NCBI GenBank assembly: GCA_041581935.1
Contig: JBFICP010000104.1
Span: 1 to 10,675 of the forward strand
Length of the DNA stretch: 10,675 nucleotides
Direction: 5' to 3'
From: JAABYT01 sp041581935
GTDB taxonomy: Bacteria; Pseudomonadota; Gammaproteobacteria; HK1
In this document: positions 7,239 to 10,675 of the stretch, piece by piece
Numbering within the stretch: position 1 is the stretch's first letter
Layout: each line of letters starts with the position of its first letter
The notes under the pieces: generated by a model
Seen by the model: the letters and a program-made list of their open reading frames with translations, nothing else
What the model was told of the DNA's origin: nothing
Database searches by the model: none
Program-made: the position numbers and the translations under genes

Positions 7239-8183
7239 ATGATCGAGCCATTCATCATCGGAACGCGCAATGCGGGCGCGTTTCTGCACGCCGGCGCCGC
7301 CATCCTCAAGGCCGGCGGCTCGGCGCTCGATGCCGTCGAGGCATCGACGCGGCTCGTCGAGAGCAATCCGAAGGATACGTCGGTCGGAACCGGCGGCATC
7401 CCGAACCTGCTCGGCGTTGCGGAGATGGACGCGAGCATCATGTGCGGCGCGACCCTGAGAACCGGCGCGGTGGGCGCCATCAAGGGCTTCAAGCATCCGA
7501 TCAGCGTGGCGCGGCGCGTGCTCGAGGAGGCGCCGCACGTGTTGCTGGTCGCCGACGGCGCCGAGCGATTTGCGCGCGCCATGGGCTGCGAGCCCGGCGA
7601 TCTGGAGACGCAGGAAAGCCGCAAGGTTTATCGGGCCTTTGTCGAAGATGCCTTCGAGCACGAAGGCATCGACGAATCCCAGACCTGGGTCGTCGAGTAC
7701 GTGCGCAGCCAGAATCTGCGCGACTGGTACGCGCGGCTCGGCGACGACCGACACGGCACGGTCAATATTCAGGCCATCGACGTGCACGGCAATATCGCCT
7801 GCGCGGTGTCCACCAGTGGCACGGCGCTCAAGTTTCCCGGCCGGCTCGGCGACAGCCCGATCATCGGCGCCGGAAACTACTGCGACAATCGCTACGGCGC
7901 CGCCGCGTGCACCGGCCGAGGCGAGCTCGCCATACGCGCGGGCACCGCGCGTACGCTGATTCACTATCTGGCCCAGGGACTCGCGGTCGAGACGGCCGCC
8001 GAGCGCGCCATGCGCGACATCCTCGCGCTCGAGAGCTACGGCGGCATGAACTGTCTCGTCATGGACGCCAAGGGCAACACCGTCAGCGCAACCACCGTCG
8101 AGGGCCGGGAGAGCGTGCACTGGTTCATGGACCGTCGTTGCGGCGAGCCGCAGAAGCGCATCGGCATCAACGTCGCCGCTTGA
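7239..8183 (+). CDS. Glycosylasparaginase-like N-terminal-nucleophile (Ntn) hydrolase
   Basis: A member of the asparaginase type 2/aspartylglucosaminidase family, whose precursor cuts itself to expose a catalytic threonine and then hydrolyses an amide on an aspartyl residue. It has 314 aa. The predicted cleavage is before Thr174 in RHGTVNIQAID. Arg202 and Asp205 (GRLGDSPIIGAG) and Thr225-Gly226 (ACTGRGEL) keep the same spacing from the nucleophile as the substrate residues 234, 237, 257 and 258 of human aspartylglucosaminidase (nucleophile 206), from memory of that protein. AGGSALDAVEAS near residue 25 is also typical. The Trp of the N-terminal N/STW motif is replaced by Arg10 (IIGTRNAG), and the usual GGxPDxxG is GGIPNLLG, so specificity may differ. 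No signal peptide is seen. The start has only a weak ribosome site (AAGGCA). It begins a tightly packed four-gene run. Plain asparaginase or isoaspartyl peptidase activity is an alternative. Confidence 0.86.
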   Translation: MIEPFIIGTRNAGAFLHAGAAILKAGGSALDAVEASTRLVESNPKDTSVGTGGIPNLLGVAEMDASIMCGATLRTGAVGAIKGFKHPISVARRVLEEAPHVLLVADGAERFARAMGCEPGDLETQESRKVYRAFVEDAFEHEGIDESQTWVVEYVRSQNLRDWYARLGDDRHGTVNIQAIDVHGNIACAVSTSGTALKFPGRLGDSPIIGAGNYCDNRYGAAACTGRGELAIRAGTARTLIHYLAQGLAVETAAERAMRDILALESYGGMNCLVMDAKGNTVSATTVEGRESVHWFMDRRCGEPQKRIGINVAA

Positions 8184-8189
8184 GCTACC

Positions 8190-8819
8190 ATGCCCGGGAT
8201 GCAAGCACACCGCGCACTCGCGTATGTTTTCTGGCACTGGACGCGCCCCACGGTGGACGCGGATCGCTACGAGTCCATGTTGCGTGCCTTTCAGGAAAGC
8301 CTGCTCGCCAATGCGCCGGCGGGATACCGCGCTGGCGCGGTGTTCCGCCACGGTAGCGCGGCGTGGCTGCCGGGACGAGATGGTTGCTACGTCGACTGGT
8401 ACCGGATCGACGGCAGCGCGGCTCTCGATGCGCTCAACGACGCGGCCATCTCGACCGCCTGCCGGGCGAGTCACGACGCTGCCGCCGGGCTTGCAGCCGG
8501 AGGCACGGCCGGACTCTATGAGCTTCGCCGGGGCGCGGTGGCGCCCGGCGAGGTGCGGGCTGCCACGTGGTTCTCGAAGCCTGCCGCCATGACCTACCAG
8601 GCGCTCGAGTCGGACCTCGCCGATCGGCTGCCGGGCGGTGGCGTCGAGCTTTGGTGCCGTCGCATGACGCTCGGTCCGACCCCCGAGATGTGCGTGCTGG
8701 CGGCTTCGGCCGTCGCGCTTCCGGATGCGTACGGCGCCGCCAGCGTACCCATGGAGTCGATCTGGTTCGCGGCGGCGCGCTCGGCATCGGCGACCCGGGT
8801 TCACGGAGACGCATCATGA
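8190..8819 (+). CDS. Uncharacterised 209-aa protein, possibly internally duplicated
   Basis: I do not recognise this protein. It is 209 aa, has no signal peptide or membrane segment, and is rich in Trp and Tyr. The N-terminal half has AYVFWHWTRP (11-20), DADRYESMLRAFQESLL (23-39) and CYVDWYRIDGSAALDALNDA (66-85). The C-terminal half has ATWFSKP (125-131), TYQALESDLADRLPGG (135-150) and ELWCRRMTLGPTPEMCVLAA (153-172). Both halves share the order aromatic/basic-Pro, then a Tyr-led helix-like stretch with Leu/Ala, then an aromatic strand, suggesting two related alpha-beta units, perhaps ferredoxin-like; this is inference from reading. High G+C at third codon positions and its tight fit between neighbours (6-nt gap before, 4-nt ATGA overlap after) show it is a real gene. 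ATG 8190 was chosen because it gives the shorter gap; ATG 8199 is an alternative. Coupling to the PhzF-like enzyme suggests a shared pathway. Confidence 0.8.
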   Translation: MPGMQAHRALAYVFWHWTRPTVDADRYESMLRAFQESLLANAPAGYRAGAVFRHGSAAWLPGRDGCYVDWYRIDGSAALDALNDAAISTACRASHDAAAGLAAGGTAGLYELRRGAVAPGEVRAATWFSKPAAMTYQALESDLADRLPGGGVELWCRRMTLGPTPEMCVLAASAVALPDAYGAASVPMESIWFAAARSASATRVHGDAS

Positions 8820-9751
8820 GCACCGGCAACGCATCGTCGCATCGGCGCACCTTTCCCTACATGCTGGTGGACGCGTTCACCAGCCGCGCGCTCACCGGTA
8901 ACGCCTGCGCGGTCGTGTTCGATGCCGATACGCTCGACGACGCCATGCGTCAGTCCATCGCCCGGGAGATGAATCTGTCGGAGACCGCCTTCGTGCAGCG
9001 GGCCAAGTCGGCCGACGTCGCTGCCCGCTATTTTACGCCGGCCGAGGAGATCCCCCTGGCCGGCCACCCCACCATCGCCACCGTGCACGCGCTGTTTGAA
9101 TCCGGGCGCATGCGACGCGTGGGCGCGCTGACCCGGATTTCCCTCGAGCTCAAGGTCGGTCCCATCGACGTCGAGGTTCACGCCCGCGAAGGTCGCGTGC
9201 CACGCATCGTCATGTCACAGATGCGCCCGAAGTTTCTCGCGCGTTACGCGGTCGAGGACGTGCTGCCGGTATTTGGGCTGTCGCCCGACGACGCGATGCC
9301 GGGAGTCGTGCCCCAGACGGTGAGCACCGGCACGCCGCAGCTCATGATTGCGGTGCGCAGCCACGATGCGCTCCGCCGCCTGCGCGTCGATGCCGATGCC
9401 TACGCGGCGCTCCACGCGGACGGAGACTTTTTCAGCCCGCACGTGTTCGCGCTGGGCGGCGCCAGCGACGAAGGTGCCACCTTCGCCCGCCACATCGGGG
9501 CGCTGCCGGGCGGTGCGGAGGATCCCTTCACGGGATCCGCGACCGGAGGCATGGCCGCCTACCTGTGGCACTACGCGCTCATCGCGAGCCCCGTGTTCGT
9601 CGCCGAGCAGGGACACTGGATGGGCCGTCCGGGCAAGGCATTCGTCGAGGTTGTCGGTGAGCGCGACGCCATCGAGACGGTCAAGGTCGGCGGCGAAGCG
9701 GTCACCGTGGTGCGCGGCGAGCTGGATCTCGAGCGGGTAGGCGGGACTTGA
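8816..9751 (+). CDS. PhzF-family isomerase/epimerase-like protein
   Basis: A 311-aa protein of the PhzF/diaminopimelate-epimerase fold. The full PhzF pattern is visible: DAFTSRALTGNACAVVF (19-35), MNLSETAFVQ with the catalytic-position Glu56 (52-61), RYFTPAEEIPLAGHPTIATV (71-90), and in the second lobe EDPFTGSATGGMAAYLW followed by AEQGHWMGRPG. PhzF itself isomerises a dihydroxyanthranilate in phenazine synthesis, but most family members have unknown substrates, and no other phenazine gene is nearby, so a phenazine role should not be assumed. The ATG at 8816 overlaps the stop of the upstream unknown gene (ATGA), and its own stop overlaps the TTG start of the next gene, so it is translated inside a coupled run. 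Cytoplasmic; no export signal. Confidence 0.9.
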   Translation: MSTGNASSHRRTFPYMLVDAFTSRALTGNACAVVFDADTLDDAMRQSIAREMNLSETAFVQRAKSADVAARYFTPAEEIPLAGHPTIATVHALFESGRMRRVGALTRISLELKVGPIDVEVHAREGRVPRIVMSQMRPKFLARYAVEDVLPVFGLSPDDAMPGVVPQTVSTGTPQLMIAVRSHDALRRLRVDADAYAALHADGDFFSPHVFALGGASDEGATFARHIGALPGGAEDPFTGSATGGMAAYLWHYALIASPVFVAEQGHWMGRPGKAFVEVVGERDAIETVKVGGEAVTVVRGELDLERVGGT

Positions 9752-10539
9752 GCGGCTCGCGTCGCCGACGCGCGCTGGCCTGGGCGCTCGCGCTGGCCGG
9801 CGTGGTGCACGTCGGTCGTGTCGTCGCTGACGCGCAGGCAGCGCTCGAAATCGGTTACCGCGTGGTCGCCACCTATCCTCACGACCGCCGCGCCTACACC
9901 CAGGGACTCGTGTATGCGGGGGGCGCGCTCTACGAGAGCACCGGACTCTACGGCCGTTCGAGCCTGCGTCGCGTCGATATGGCGAGCGGACGAGTGGAGA
10001 TCATTCGGCCACTCGCCGATCGCTATTTTGCCGAGGGCCTAACCGCCTTCGACGATCGCCTCATCCAGCTCACCTGGCGATCGGGCACCGGGTTCGTCTA
10101 CCGGCGCGACGACCTTCGTCTGATCGCCGAGTTCCGCTACGCCACCGAAGGCTGGGGACTGACCCACAACGGCCAGCATCTGATCATGAGCGACGGAAGC
10201 GCCACGCTGTACTTTCTCGATGCCGAGCGCTTCACCGAAGTGCGCCGCGTCGATGTGCACGACGGGCGTGGCCCGGTGCGCTACCTGAACGAGCTCGAGT
10301 ACATCGGCGGCAGCATCTTCGCCAATGTCTGGGAGTCGGCGCGCATCCTGCGCATCGATCCGCAATCGGGGCGGGTCACGGGCATCGTCGATCTGTCCCT
10401 GCTCGTCGAGCGGATGCGCCGTGAGCCGTCCGCCGGCGTTCTCAACGGCATCGCCTATATTCCCGGCAGCGGGCGCCTGCTGGTGACGGGCAAGCAGTGG
10501 CCGGCGTTATTTGCCATCGAGCTCGACGGCGAGCGTTGA
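9748..10539 (+). CDS. Exported glutaminyl-peptide cyclotransferase, plant/bacterial type
   Basis: Predicted to convert N-terminal glutamine of peptides or proteins to pyroglutamate, in the periplasm or at the cell surface. It has 263 aa and belongs to the beta-propeller glutamine cyclotransferases typified by papaya latex QC, unrelated to the zinc-dependent animal enzyme. A signal peptide is likely: a basic SRRRRALAW start, a hydrophobic core and a possible cut after ADAQA (residue 31). Family blocks in order are TQGLVYAGGALYESTGLYGR (51-70), FAEGLT with Glu96, QLTW with Trp110, EGWGLT with Trp136, RYLNELEYIGG with Asn181, FANVW with Trp195, VLNGIAY and VTGKQWPALF with Lys249. From memory, the spacing matches papaya Glu69, Trp83, Trp110, Asn155, Trp169 and Lys225. 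It starts at TTG 9748 in a TTGA overlap with the PhzF-like gene, behind a GGCGGGA site. The next gene converges on it. Confidence 0.9.
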   Translation: MSGSRRRRALAWALALAGVVHVGRVVADAQAALEIGYRVVATYPHDRRAYTQGLVYAGGALYESTGLYGRSSLRRVDMASGRVEIIRPLADRYFAEGLTAFDDRLIQLTWRSGTGFVYRRDDLRLIAEFRYATEGWGLTHNGQHLIMSDGSATLYFLDAERFTEVRRVDVHDGRGPVRYLNELEYIGGSIFANVWESARILRIDPQSGRVTGIVDLSLLVERMRREPSAGVLNGIAYIPGSGRLLVTGKQWPALFAIELDGER

Positions 10540-10568
10540 CCGATACCCGACCGGGAAAGCGCGATGTG

Positions 10569-10675
10569 TTACAGGGCGTAGTGCCGCGCGAGAATGGCGC
10601 GGGTGAAGCTCGGGCGCAGATAAAATCCCCGCGGCAGCGTGCGCACCTGCTCGCCGCTCTCGCCAATGCCCCAGC
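10569..10675 (-). CDS. C-terminal 34 codons of an unidentified converging gene
   Basis: Only the end of this gene is inside the window, so its product is not identified. The minus-strand frame ending at TAA (10571-10569) reads WGIGESGEQVRT, then LPRGFYLRPSFTRAILARHYAL. 29 of the 34 sense codons end in G or C, as in the surrounding genes, and no other frame there looks coding, which supports it being real. The end converges on the cyclotransferase gene, leaving 29 nt between the stops, with no convincing terminator hairpin. It is partial at the right edge. Confidence 0.55.
   Translation of the reverse strand, partial: WGIGESGEQVRTLPRGFYLRPSFTRAILARHYAL

Noticed and set aside
7131..8804. A very long open frame (557 codons) on the minus strand opposite the glycosylasparaginase-like and unknown genes
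   Set aside because: Long antisense open frames are expected in GC-rich coding DNA. The plus-strand genes carry clear family motifs and ordered junctions, while the antisense translation is Arg/Ala/His-rich with no recognisable domain.
8816..9751. Phenazine biosynthesis locus suggested by the PhzF match
   Set aside because: No other phenazine genes are present, and PhzF-fold proteins are widespread with mostly unknown functions.
10546..10555. CCCG-AC-CGGG between the converging gene ends, as a bidirectional terminator
   Set aside because: The stem has 4 bp, the loop only 2 nt, and there is no T-tract on either side.

Overview
The window is a gene-dense, GC-rich stretch of bacterial chromosome with an ordinary housekeeping and metabolic content. 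It contains no mobile element, CRISPR array, tRNA or rRNA gene that I can see. A proteobacterial, most likely gammaproteobacterial, host is suggested by three things: a classical ArgA (kinase-like domain plus GNAT domain), a stand-alone MtgA transglycosylase, and a gene order matching the spuABC genes of Pseudomonas. Genus cannot be decided from this sequence.

Left half, minus strand (about 1-4518). Four genes are read leftwards as one tight unit: a gamma-glutamyl-GABA hydrolase (spuA/puuD type), a gamma-glutamylpolyamine synthetase of the glutamine synthetase fold (spuB/puuA type), a class III polyamine:pyruvate aminotransferase (spuC type), and argA, N-acetylglutamate synthase, which is cut by the left window edge. 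Junctions are a 26-nt overlap, a 4-nt ATGA overlap and a 6-nt gap. The first three genes remove amino groups from putrescine or related amines through glutamylated and/or transaminated intermediates. ArgA opens arginine biosynthesis from glutamate. The transporter genes that follow spuC in Pseudomonas are replaced here by argA.

Centre (4519-4761). A 243-nt divergent intergenic region separates the polyamine unit from a rightward unit. It holds a nested inverted repeat near the spuA side and a plausible sigma70-type promoter on the ilvD side.

Right half, plus strand (4762-10539). Six genes run rightwards: ilvD (dihydroxy-acid dehydratase, branched-chain amino acid synthesis), mtgA (peptidoglycan glycosyltransferase), a glycosylasparaginase-like Ntn hydrolase, an unrecognised 209-aa protein, a PhzF-fold isomerase-like protein, and an exported plant-type glutaminyl-peptide cyclotransferase. 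The last four are separated by +6, -4 and -4 nt and look translationally coupled, forming a compact cassette of unknown purpose. At the right edge the last 34 codons of a converging minus-strand gene are present.

The points most worth a second look are the coupled four-gene cassette with its unrecognised member, the placement of argA in a spuABC operon, a substitution at a normally conserved tryptophan in the glycosylasparaginase-like enzyme, and the nested inverted repeat in the divergent promoter region. None of these amounts to clear evidence of a wholly new system.
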